Assembly: GCA_017962005.1 (NCBI GenBank)
Contig: JAGCWE010000040.1
Location: 1-33,763, forward strand
Source of the DNA: Paludibacteraceae bacterium
Lineage (GTDB): Bacteria; Bacteroidota; Bacteroidia; Bacteroidales; Paludibacteraceae
DNA: 33,763 bases
Direction: 5' to 3'
The position numbers and the translations under genes are program-made. This document shows, piece by piece, positions 1 to 6,255 of this stretch. How positions within the stretch are numbered: the first letter of the stretch is position 1; each line of letters starts with the position of its first letter. The notes beneath the pieces are model-generated. The model ran no database searches. It had not been told where the DNA came from and saw only the letters and a list, made by a program, of their open reading frames with translations.

Positions 1-1
1 C

Positions 2-583
2 AACTTCGGTGTGTTCGTTGAGATTGAAGAGGGCGTTGAAGGCCTCATTCACATCAGCGACCTCAGTTGGGTTAAGAAAATCAAACACCCCAATGAGTTC
101 ACCTCTATCGGTGCTGAAATTGAGGTTGTTGTACTGGAGATTGACAAGGACAACCGCCGTTTGAGCCTCGGTCACAAGCAGCTTGAGGACAATCCGTGGG
201 AGGAACTCGAAGCCAAGTACGGACTTGACACTGTTGTTAATGGCAAGGTCGTTGAGATGAACGACAAGGGTGCCGTTATCGCCCTTGAGGACGGCGTGGA
301 AGGTTTCTGCACCACACGTCATCTGCAGAAAGAGGACAAGTCGGCTGTCGCTGTCGGTGACACACTGCCTTTCCGCGTGATTGAGTTCAACCGCGATGCC
401 AAGCGCATTCTGTTGAGCCACCTCCGCACATGGGAGGAGCGCAAGGAAGTTCCCGCTAAGGAGAAGGCTCCCAAGAAAGAGGCGCAGCCCGAACTGCCGA
501 AGGCGGAGAAGACCACTACGCTCGGTGACCTTGACGCACTTGCTTCCCTCAAGGCAAGCATGGAAGCCGGCACGGATAAATAA
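2..583 (+). CDS. rpsA: 30S ribosomal protein S1, C-terminal part
   Basis: This is the 3' end of the gene for ribosomal protein S1, which helps the 30S subunit bind mRNA; the 5' part lies outside the window, so the frame is open from base 2. About 193 residues are visible. They hold an S1 RNA-binding repeat entered just after its start (FGVFVEIEEGVEGLIHISDL), a second S1 repeat around residues 70-145 of the visible part (GAVIALEDGVEGF), and a charged Lys/Glu/Ala-rich tail of about 45 residues typical of Bacteroidota S1. S1 is particularly important in this phylum because most genes lack Shine-Dalgarno motifs. A strong terminator follows 22 bases after the stop. The family assignment is firm; the full length cannot be judged. 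Confidence 0.95.
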   Translation, partial: NFGVFVEIEEGVEGLIHISDLSWVKKIKHPNEFTSIGAEIEVVVLEIDKDNRRLSLGHKQLEDNPWEELEAKYGLDTVVNGKVVEMNDKGAVIALEDGVEGFCTTRHLQKEDKSAVAVGDTLPFRVIEFNRDAKRILLSHLRTWEERKEVPAKEKAPKKEAQPELPKAEKTTTLGDLDALASLKASMEAGTDK

Positions 584-604
584 TCCCTTGCCCTCTTATA
601 TCCC

Positions 605-637
605 GAAGAGGCGCGCCCTTATCCGGCGCGCTTCTTT
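605..637 (+). terminator. Rho-independent terminator after rpsA
   Basis: A perfect 7-bp G+C stem, GCGCGCC at 611-617 and GGCGCGC at 625-631, encloses a 7-nt loop and is followed by TTCTTT. It sits just behind the rpsA stop and before the tRNA promoter, so it should end the rpsA transcript. Confidence 0.8.
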
Positions 638-704
638 ATGTATGCCCTATGGTTGCGCTGTATAGTTCACTTATGGAGAAAAAGGTAAAAAAACACGATT
701 TTTC

Positions 705-735
705 TTGCATGGGTGAAAATGTTGCCGTACTTTTG
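705..735 (+). promoter_or_regulatory. Sigma-ABfr promoter for tRNA-Ala
   Basis: A TTG (-33 element) at 705-707 and TACTTTTG (-7 element, consensus TAnnTTTG) at 728-735 are separated by 20 nt. This matches the Bacteroidota housekeeping promoter. The tRNA begins 46 nt downstream of the -7 element, leaving a short 5' leader for RNase P to remove. Confidence 0.8.
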
Positions 736-781
736 CGGTCGCATTCGTGAGGAAGTGTCTTTGCGAATGCGGAAACAAACC

Positions 782-854
782 GGGGTACTAGCTCATCTGG
801 TAGAGCGCAACAATGGCATTGTTGAGGTGAGGAGTTCGAGTCTCCTGTGCTCCA
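782..854 (+). tRNA. tRNA-Ala (anticodon GGC)
   Basis: The 73-nt sequence folds into a full cloverleaf. The acceptor stem is GGGGTAC with GTGCTCC (two G-U pairs), the D arm is GCTC/GAGC, the anticodon stem CAACA/TGTTG encloses the loop ATGGCAT with anticodon GGC (Ala, reads GCC/GCU), and the T arm is AGGAG/CTCCT with loop TTCGAGT. The discriminator is A, and the CCA end is not encoded. It has its own promoter upstream and a hairpin terminator immediately downstream, so it is a monocistronic tRNA gene. Confidence 0.93.
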
Positions 855-860
855 CAAGAG

Positions 861-900
861 GAATCAGCCGTCTATCCAATAAGCGGCTGATTCTGTTTCT
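861..900 (+). terminator. Terminator after tRNA-Ala
   Basis: A perfect 10-bp stem, GAATCAGCCG at 861-870 and CGGCTGATTC at 884-893, with a 13-nt loop, is followed by a T-rich stretch (TGTTTCT). It begins 7 nt after the mature tRNA end. Confidence 0.75.
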
Positions 901-1070
901 CGTTGTTCTCTTAATCAGACTATACCCTACCCTCGCTGTTGCCCTCGGAGCGGAAAACTCATTGTCAAACCCCTTGGGTGTTAGAAAGGAAGGAACACCA
1001 CAAAGCTCAGAGAATAAGATGCGTTTTGGAGAGTGAAATCATTGATTTTTGCATTTTTCTGAAAAAAAAC
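901..1070. other. Intergenic stretch with no gene seen
   Basis: Between the tRNA terminator and the infC promoter I see no credible coding frame, RNA gene or repeat. Open frames here run through the tRNA or oppose infC and have no recognisable protein features. Confidence 0.6.
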
Positions 1071-1100
1071 TTGTCGGATGAGAAATTTGCAGTAATTTTG
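1071..1100 (+). promoter_or_regulatory. Sigma-ABfr promoter of infC-rpmI-rplT
   Basis: TTG at 1071-1073 and TAATTTTG at 1093-1100 are separated by 19 nt, matching the Bacteroidota consensus. The transcript would start near 1107, giving infC a leader of roughly 110 nt, long enough to hold regulatory structure. Confidence 0.8.
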
Positions 1101-1106
1101 CGGGCT

Positions 1107-1204
1107 TTTTTGACGAACGGCGCATCTGTTATGCGCATATTTATAGACCACAAACAGGCACTTTGAGAGTGCCGGAACCAAATACAGATAAAACAAAACA
1201 TTAG
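1107..1204 (+). promoter_or_regulatory. Structured 5' leader of infC
   Basis: The untranslated leader contains two simple hairpins: GCGCAT/ATGCGC (1120-1136, 5-nt loop CTGTT) and GGCACT/AGTGCC (1157-1173, 5-nt loop TTGAG). Neither is followed by a T tract, so they are not obvious terminators. In other phyla the infC-rpmI-rplT leader is a target of L20 or IF-3 autoregulation; that this leader does the same is inference only. Confidence 0.45.
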
Positions 1205-1222
1205 AAGGAGGACACAGCTATA
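1205..1222 (+). promoter_or_regulatory. Strong Shine-Dalgarno and AUA start of infC
   Basis: AAGGAGG at 1205-1211 lies 8 nt before ATA at 1220-1222. An in-frame TAG at 1202-1204 limits the start to the short stretch after it, and ATA is the only start-like codon at the right distance. Such a good Shine-Dalgarno is exceptional in Bacteroidota. IF-3 genes in many bacteria use rare AUU/AUC/AUA starts, which IF-3 itself discriminates against. Confidence 0.75.
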
Positions 1223-1774
1223 GCCTATCCGCAAAATGGTCCGCAACGTCGTGACCGCGTAGAGAAAGAGATGCCGAATCGGATTAACGAGAAAATCCGA
1301 GGCATAAGAGAAGTTCGTCTTGTAGGCGACAATGTAGAACAAGGCATCTATTCGTATGAAGAGGCTATGCGCATAGCCGATTTGCAAAATCTGGACTTGG
1401 TGGAAATAAGTCCCAATGCGGATCCTCCTGTGTGCCGGGTGCTGGATTATCAGAAGTTCCTCTATCAGAAAAAGCGCAAGGAAAAGGAACAGAAGCAGAA
1501 CTCTAAGAAGATTGACATCAAGGAAATCCGTTTCGGACCGCAGACGGATGACCACGACTACAACTTCAAGCTGAAGCACGCGCAGGAGTTCCTCAAGGAC
1601 GGCGACAAAGTGAAGGCGTACGTTTTCTTCCGCGGACGTTCCATTCTGTTCAAGGAGCAGGGAGAGTTGCTGCTGGCGCGGTTCTGCACCGACCTGGAGG
1701 ATGTCGGTAAGCCCGAAGCGGTACCCAAGCTCGAAGGCAAACGGATGATTGTGATTATCGCTCCGAAGAAATAA
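1220..1774 (+). CDS. infC: Translation initiation factor IF-3
   Basis: IF-3 binds the 30S subunit, keeps it apart from 50S and proofreads the start codon and initiator tRNA. From the ATA start the protein has 184 residues, a normal IF-3 length. The N-terminal domain carries NRINEKIR and VRLVGDN around residues 20-38, then [16 protein letters not shown] leads into the Lys-rich linker helix. The C-terminal domain contains [20 protein letters not shown] and ends [11 protein letters not shown]. Starting instead at the ATG at 1271 would remove 17 residues but leave both domains. The ATA is preferred because of the Shine-Dalgarno at 1205-1211 and the stop just upstream. The gene heads the classical infC-rpmI-rplT operon. 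Confidence 0.95.
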   Translation: MAYPQNGPQRRDRVEKEMPNRINEKIRGIREVRLVGDNVEQGIYSYEEAMRIADLQNLDLVEISPNADPPVCRVLDYQKFLYQKKRKEKEQKQNSKKIDIKEIRFGPQTDDHDYNFKLKHAQEFLKDGDKVKAYVFFRGRSILFKEQGELLLARFCTDLEDVGKPEAVPKLEGKRMIVIIAPKK

Positions 1775-1778
1775 GTAT

Positions 1779-1808
1779 GGTCGCAGGGCCCTGAGGCTGC
1801 CCCCGACC
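1779..1808 (+). promoter_or_regulatory. Hairpin between infC and rpmI
   Basis: GGTCG (1779-1783) pairs with CGACC (1804-1808), and GGGC (1786-1789) with GCCC (1799-1802), giving a two-step stem with a small internal loop and a 9-nt apical loop. It begins four bases after the infC stop and has no T tract. It may stabilise the mRNA or serve as an L20-type control element; the sequence alone cannot decide. Confidence 0.4.
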
Positions 1809-1843
1809 TAAAACAGAAAATAAACCATTAAAAAACAAACAAA

Positions 1844-2041
1844 ATGCCAAAGGTAAAGACTAATTCCGGTGCTAAAAAAAGATTCGCTCTTACCGGAACG
1901 GGTAAAATTAAGCGTAAGCACGCTTACAAGAGTCACATTCTGACCAAGAAGACCAAGAAGCAGAAGCGTAATCTGACGCATGTGGCTATGGTCGACCAAA
2001 CAAACATGCGTAGTCTGCGCGAAATGCTGCTGCTCCGCTAA
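1844..2041 (+). CDS. rpmI: 50S ribosomal protein L35
   Basis: This 65-residue, strongly basic protein is a small component of the large ribosomal subunit. The start [20 protein letters not shown] and the following basic segment [13 protein letters not shown] are the hallmark of the L35 family, and the length is normal. The ATG follows an A-rich leader with no Shine-Dalgarno, as expected in this phylum. It lies between infC and rplT, the order conserved in most bacteria, and is presumably cotranscribed with both. Confidence 0.97.
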   Translation: MPKVKTNSGAKKRFALTGTGKIKRKHAYKSHILTKKTKKQKRNLTHVAMVDQTNMRSLREMLLLR

Positions 2042-2073
2042 GTCATTAACCACCAAGAAAAATTTACAGAACT

Positions 2074-2427
2074 ATGCCAAGATCAGTAAATCATGTAGCT
2101 TCTCGCGCACGCCGCAAGAAGATTATGAGCCTCACGAGAGGTAACTTTGGTGGCCGTGCTAATGTGTGGACAGTCGCCAAGAACACATGGGAGAAAGGTC
2201 TCCAGTACGCTTATCGCGATCGTAAGAACAAGAAACGCACCTTCCGCGCACTGTGGATACAGCGTATTAACGCTGCCGCACGGCTGGAGGGAATGAGTTA
2301 CAGCCAGATGATGGGCGCGCTCAAGAAAGCGGGCATCGAAATCAACCGCAAGGTACTCGCCGATTTGGCGATGAACCAGCCGAAGGCTTTCAAGGCTGTG
2401 GCCGACCAGGCGAAGAAAGCGATGTAG
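2074..2427 (+). CDS. rplT: 50S ribosomal protein L20
   Basis: L20 binds 23S rRNA early and is needed for large-subunit assembly. The 117-residue product begins [18 protein letters not shown] and carries the conserved [20 protein letters not shown] and [19 protein letters not shown] segments; the length is standard. The long basic N-terminal helix is the assembly extension, and the C-terminal globular domain is the one that mediates autogenous control in E. coli and B. subtilis. A terminator follows 28 nt after the stop, closing the operon. Confidence 0.97.
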   Translation: MPRSVNHVASRARRKKIMSLTRGNFGGRANVWTVAKNTWEKGLQYAYRDRKNKKRTFRALWIQRINAAARLEGMSYSQMMGALKKAGIEINRKVLADLAMNQPKAFKAVADQAKKAM

Positions 2428-2455
2428 CCTGCTGGCTGAAAGTGTCCGGAATGAG

Positions 2456-2489
2456 GTTGCGGAATCCGAAAGGTTTCGCAACTTCTTTT
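2456..2489 (+). terminator. Terminator after rplT
   Basis: GTTGCG at 2456-2461 pairs with CGCAAC at 2477-2482; the stem can extend inward with weaker pairs (GAA with TTT). It is followed by TTCTTTT. Its place after rplT fits the end of the infC operon. Confidence 0.65.
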
Positions 2490-2626
2490 GTCGGGACAGC
2501 GGATGACGCTTGAGAGTCATGGGAGAATAAGGGACACGGAGAGATAAAAGACAGGAATCCTTCTGATATCTTATTCGGAAAGTAAAGCATCCGAATAAAA
2601 GAACAGGAAATAATACGATTTTTGTT

Positions 2627-2656
2627 TTGTATTATCACGGATATGTTGTACTTTTG
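2627..2656 (+). promoter_or_regulatory. Sigma-ABfr promoter before the DUF4293-nusB operon
   Basis: TTG at 2627-2629 and TACTTTTG at 2649-2656 are separated by 19 nt, a close match to the consensus. The first gene begins about 90 nt downstream. The rest of the gap between rplT and this gene holds only the rplT terminator and no other gene that I can see. Confidence 0.8.
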
Positions 2657-2744
2657 CGGCAATGTATAATTGTACAATGGAGCATGACGGCAAAGGCATT
2701 GTCTCATGAATCCGGACAAAGATAATCAAAAGCGATAAAGTGAT

Positions 2745-3245
2745 ATGATACAACGTGTTCAGACCATATACCTGCTGCTGGTGGTCATACTGGGAGTGGT
2801 ACTTTTCTTTTTGCCGGTGGTGGCGTTTACGACTCCCTACGAAGCGGGCGTCCAGCGGATGTTTGAGCTGGGTGCTCTCGGACTGGAGGAGCTGACGGAT
2901 GACTACAGTTTCACAGGGCTGATATTGAAGCCTGTAACACTTTCGGGTACGGGAGTGCTGGCAGTTGCTACGCTATTGATTCCCGTATTGGCGTTGGTGA
3001 TTGTCTTTCTCTACCGCCGCCGAATACTGCAGGCGCGCCTGTGCCTTTTCCTTGCGGCTTTCTGCGCGGGGTACTACGGGGTTTTAGGTGTCTTCATCTG
3101 GTTCGGCAAGCGGCAGGTGGCTCCGGACTGGGATATGCTGTTCGGTTCGTGTATCCCGCTTATATGTCTGGTACTGACGCTGATGTCGGCACGTTTGATA
3201 CTGAAGGACGAGGCAAAGGTACGGGCTGCCGACCGTCTGAGGTGA
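2745..3245 (+). CDS. DUF4293 family membrane protein
   Basis: This 166-residue integral membrane protein of unknown function matches the Bacteroidota-specific DUF4293 family by its start (MIQRVQTIYLLLVVILG) and layout. Four hydrophobic segments are visible near residues 7-27, 65-90, 95-115 and 128-150, with basic loops (YRRRILQAR) between the second and third. No catalytic motif is evident. It is the first gene after the promoter at 2627-2656 and precedes nusB by about 100 nt, so it is probably cotranscribed with the nusB-yajC group. The family call rests on recognition of the N-terminus and topology. Confidence 0.8.
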   Translation: MIQRVQTIYLLLVVILGVVLFFLPVVAFTTPYEAGVQRMFELGALGLEELTDDYSFTGLILKPVTLSGTGVLAVATLLIPVLALVIVFLYRRRILQARLCLFLAAFCAGYYGVLGVFIWFGKRQVAPDWDMLFGSCIPLICLVLTLMSARLILKDEAKVRAADRLR

Positions 3246-3349
3246 CAATCACTATGCGGGACGGACTGCATAATGCTTTGCTTTGCCGCATCTCAGGACA
3301 AGATACGGACAAGAATACGAACGAATAACGATAATAAAACATACAAGGT

Positions 3350-4300
3350 ATGATCAACCGGACAATGGTGCGCACACGTGTGGTTCAGACACTGTTCGCC
3401 TATTACCAGATGGAGGATTCAACCCTCTCATCCGCGCGCAAGAGTTTGCAGAAGAGTTACGAAGACCTCTATGCGCTGTATATTCACCTGTTCGGCTTCG
3501 CCAATGAGCTGGTGCGTTATGCGGAGCAGCAGATGGAGGAGAGCCGTGCGCGCGCCAAAGCGACTCATACGACGTATATGCCTGACCGTAGGTTCTTGGA
3601 CAACAGGTTTGTTCATGACTTGTTTGTGCATCATGAGTTGAGGCATTGGACGGAGGAATACCGTTTGAGCTGGGATGCGGGCATGAACGCGGTAATCAAC
3701 ATCTACAGGATGCTTCAGACACAGCCGTTCTTCCATGAGTACATGAAGTTGCCGGAAACGACGTATGAGGACGACCGCCGCCTGTTCCGGCGCATCTACC
3801 AGGTTCTGCTTCCGAACAACGAGTCTGTGCATCATGCGCTTGAGGAGATGGAGATAGCACTCGACCGCAACCACTGGTCCACGGACTTTGAGGTGATACT
3901 GAGCTACGTGATAAAGACGATGAAACAGTTCAAGCAGGAAGGTGACGAACCGAAACTGCTGCCGATGTTCGAAAGCGAGGAGGAGCTGCAGTTCGGTTTG
4001 GATCTGATGCAGAAGACAATAGAGAACAGGGAGGCATACAGCAAACTTATCGACAAATACTTGCGTAACTGGGAGGCGGACCGTGTGGCGTATATGGACC
4101 GTATCATCATGCTCACAGCGCTGACCGAGATTCTCTGTTTTCCTAACATCGCACTGGAGATTTCGCTCAACGAGTATATCGAGATTGCCAAAGAGTACAG
4201 TTCCGAAAAGAGCCATATCTTCATCAACGGGATACTGGACAACATACTGAAAGAACAGAATATAACAGGTGTGATACCTGCTGAGAGTAACCAATTATAA
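3350..4300 (+). CDS. nusB: Transcription antitermination factor NusB (long form)
   Basis: NusB with NusE (S10) binds boxA RNA and supports antitermination on rRNA operons. The protein has 316 residues, about twice the E. coli size, which is usual in Bacteroidota: an N-terminal extension precedes the NusB fold in roughly the last 130 residues. The start MINRTMVRTRVVQTLFAYYQ is typical, and the C-terminal half contains YLRNWEADRVAYMDRIIMLT and LNEYIEIAKEYSSEKSHIF followed by NGILDNIL, the conserved NusB core. The gene is followed after 5 nt by yajC, an arrangement common in Bacteroidales. Confidence 0.92.
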   Translation: MINRTMVRTRVVQTLFAYYQMEDSTLSSARKSLQKSYEDLYALYIHLFGFANELVRYAEQQMEESRARAKATHTTYMPDRRFLDNRFVHDLFVHHELRHWTEEYRLSWDAGMNAVINIYRMLQTQPFFHEYMKLPETTYEDDRRLFRRIYQVLLPNNESVHHALEEMEIALDRNHWSTDFEVILSYVIKTMKQFKQEGDEPKLLPMFESEEELQFGLDLMQKTIENREAYSKLIDKYLRNWEADRVAYMDRIIMLTALTEILCFPNIALEISLNEYIEIAKEYSSEKSHIFINGILDNILKEQNITGVIPAESNQL

Positions 4301-4305
4301 AAACA

Positions 4306-4647
4306 ATGAATACTATGCTTAACGTTATTTTATTGCAGGCAGCCGGAGGTTCGGCTGCGGGACAGGGTAGTTCCTGGAGTTTTTGGATAATGATGATTCT
4401 CATCTTCGTTGTGTTCTACTTCTTTATGATTCGTCCGCAGACGAAGAAGCAGAAGGAGTTGCAGAAGCAGCGCGAGGCGATGAAGAAAGGTGACAAGGTG
4501 GTGACAGCCGGCGGCATCTACGGCATCATCAAGGAGGTGAATGATGCACATTTCCTTATTGAGATCAGCAAGGATGTGGTCATCAAGGTGGACAAGGGCA
4601 GCGTCTATGCCTCCGCCGAGGACGTACAGACTGAGGAGAAGAAATAA
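4306..4647 (+). CDS. yajC: Preprotein translocase accessory subunit YajC
   Basis: YajC is a small inner-membrane protein that associates with SecDF and the SecYEG channel. The 113 residues include one membrane segment at about 26-43 (WIMMILIFVVFYFFMIRP) followed by the family signature RPQTKKQKE and a cytoplasmic beta-rich domain with GDKVVTAGGIYGII. A second in-frame ATG three codons downstream (4315) is an equally possible start. It sits between nusB and a YbbR-like gene, 6 nt from the latter. Confidence 0.95.
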   Translation: MNTMLNVILLQAAGGSAAGQGSSWSFWIMMILIFVVFYFFMIRPQTKKQKELQKQREAMKKGDKVVTAGGIYGIIKEVNDAHFLIEISKDVVIKVDKGSVYASAEDVQTEEKK

Positions 4648-4653
4648 CCGGCA

Positions 4654-5082
4654 GTGAAATGGAGTAAGGACATACTGACCTACCTGCTCTTTGTGGCGTT
4701 CGCTTTCCTTATATGGTGGACGAACGCGTGGAACGACAGGCAGTCGGAACAAGAAAGCGGACAGCAGGTTCACAAGACCGGTGACTTGCAGGAGGACAGC
4801 AGACAGATGATCACAGAGAAGCTGTTTGAACTGCCGATTGAAGTGACTGGTGTGCCGCAGGGCAAGATTGTCCGCGTCTTTCCGAGCAAGGCGGAGGTGT
4901 ATGTCCGTGTAAGGATGAACCGGTACGAGGAGTTGCAGAAAGAGGATTTCCGAGTGTGGTGTTCCTACCCTGTTACCCAGACGGACGTACTGATGCTCCA
5001 CGTGGATGCCAACGAGACACAATCGCTGAGCATACGTGTCGAACCGGAGGAAGTGGAATACCTCATCGAAGACAGCCAATAG
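4654..5082 (+). CDS. Short YbbR-like domain protein
   Basis: The 142-residue product starts at GTG. It has one N-terminal membrane anchor (residues about 8-24, YLLFVAFAFLIWW) and a single extracytoplasmic beta-strand domain that resembles YbbR repeats (LPIEVTGVPQGKIV, PSKAEVYVRVRM). In many Bacteroidales a YbbR protein of over 300 residues follows yajC and precedes coaE. Here the protein is much shorter, carries one domain, and no coaE follows. No frameshift is apparent, so this looks like a natural short form. YbbR (CdaR) proteins elsewhere modulate diadenylate cyclase; no such enzyme is nearby, so a role cannot be assigned. Confidence 0.7.
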   Translation: MKWSKDILTYLLFVAFAFLIWWTNAWNDRQSEQESGQQVHKTGDLQEDSRQMITEKLFELPIEVTGVPQGKIVRVFPSKAEVYVRVRMNRYEELQKEDFRVWCSYPVTQTDVLMLHVDANETQSLSIRVEPEEVEYLIEDSQ

Positions 5083-5106
5083 ACAACCGACTAATAACTT
5101 TATATT

Positions 5107-6255
5107 ATGCGCAAGATACAGATGGTTGATCTGCAGACGCAGTATCAGCAAATCAAGAAAGAGATAGATGGCGGCATACAGGAGGTGATTGACAGCGCGG
5201 CGTTTGTGAAGGGGAAGAAAGTGACGGACTTTGCCGGGCACCTTCAGTCGTACACGGGTGCAAAGCACGTTATTCCTGTGGGTAACGGGACGGATGCGCT
5301 TCAGATTGCACTGATGGCGTTGGGCTTGCAGCGCGGCGATGAGGTGATAACGCCTACGTTCACGTTTATAGCGACGGCGGAGGTGGTAGCCCTGCTTGGT
5401 CTGACACCGGTCGTAGTGGATGTGGACTGGGATACAATGAATATGGACACGGATGCCGTCCGTCGCGCGATTACTCCGAGAACGAAAGCGATAGTGCCTG
5501 TCCACCTGTTCGGTCAGTGCGCTGATATGGAGACGCTGCTTCAGATTGCCCGTGAGAATAACCTTTATGTCGTAGAAGATGCTTGTCAGGCTATCGGCGC
5601 GAAGTACACCTTCCGCGACGGACATACTGCCCAGGCGGGTACGATGGGCGAAATAGGCTGCACCAGTTTCTTCCCGAGCAAGAACCTCGGCTGTTACGGC
5701 GACGGCGGGGCGCTGTTCACCAACGATGATGCGCTGGCTGCCCGTATTCAGGCAATAGCCAATCATGGCATGGTTGTCCGCTATCACCACGACATGGTGG
5801 GCGTCAACAGCCGTCTGGACACCATTCAGGCTGCAGTGCTGGATGCCAAGCTGCCGCATCTGGACGAATACACGGCTGCCCGTCAGAAAGCCGCTGCATA
5901 CTACGACAGCGCATTCCGTGACAATGAGAACCTGCTTGTTCCCGCACGTGCCCCCTACTCCACGCACGTCTATCACCAGTACACGCTCCGTCTGAGCGGA
6001 CGTATCGCCCCGTTCCGCAGCGACATACAGGCACGGCTTGCGGAAAAAGGCATCCCTGCAATGATTTATTATCCTGTTCCTCTTCATTTGCAAAAGGCCT
6101 ACCAGGATCCGCGCTATCGTGCGGGCGATTTTCCCGTGGCAGAGCGTCTGGCAAACTGCGTACTGAGTCTGCCCATGCATACCTGTCTTGACGAGGAACA
6201 ACTGGCATACATAACGCACAACGTACTGCAAATCGTAGAGTCATGCAAGGGTTAA
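5107..6255 (+). CDS. DegT/DnrJ/EryC1/StrS family aminotransferase
   Basis: This PLP-dependent fold-type I enzyme probably transaminates a nucleotide-linked keto sugar for a surface glycan. The 382 residues are normal for the family. Visible motifs are GNGTDALQIAL (cofactor phosphate binding, about residue 60), DVDWDTMNMD, VEDACQAIGAKY (the Asp that contacts the pyridine ring) and SFFPSKNLGCYGDGGA with the likely Schiff-base Lys192. NHGM and NSRLDTIQAA are also conserved. No sugar-nucleotide gene cluster surrounds it, so the substrate is unknown. The end overlaps rpoN by 13 bp, suggesting translational coupling. Confidence 0.9.
   Translation: MRKIQMVDLQTQYQQIKKEIDGGIQEVIDSAAFVKGKKVTDFAGHLQSYTGAKHVIPVGNGTDALQIALMALGLQRGDEVITPTFTFIATAEVVALLGLTPVVVDVDWDTMNMDTDAVRRAITPRTKAIVPVHLFGQCADMETLLQIARENNLYVVEDACQAIGAKYTFRDGHTAQAGTMGEIGCTSFFPSKNLGCYGDGGALFTNDDALAARIQAIANHGMVVRYHHDMVGVNSRLDTIQAAVLDAKLPHLDEYTAARQKAAAYYDSAFRDNENLLVPARAPYSTHVYHQYTLRLSGRIAPFRSDIQARLAEKGIPAMIYYPVPLHLQKAYQDPRYRAGDFPVAERLANCVLSLPMHTCLDEEQLAYITHNVLQIVESCKG

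Noticed and set aside
713-1036. Open frame of 107 codons across the tRNA
   Set aside because: It runs through tRNA-Ala and its terminator, and has no recognisable protein features.
4330-6231. 633-codon open frame on the - strand
   Set aside because: It lies opposite yajC, the YbbR gene and the aminotransferase; the long openness is a codon-bias shadow and the sequence has a shadow-like His/Arg/Leu/Val composition.
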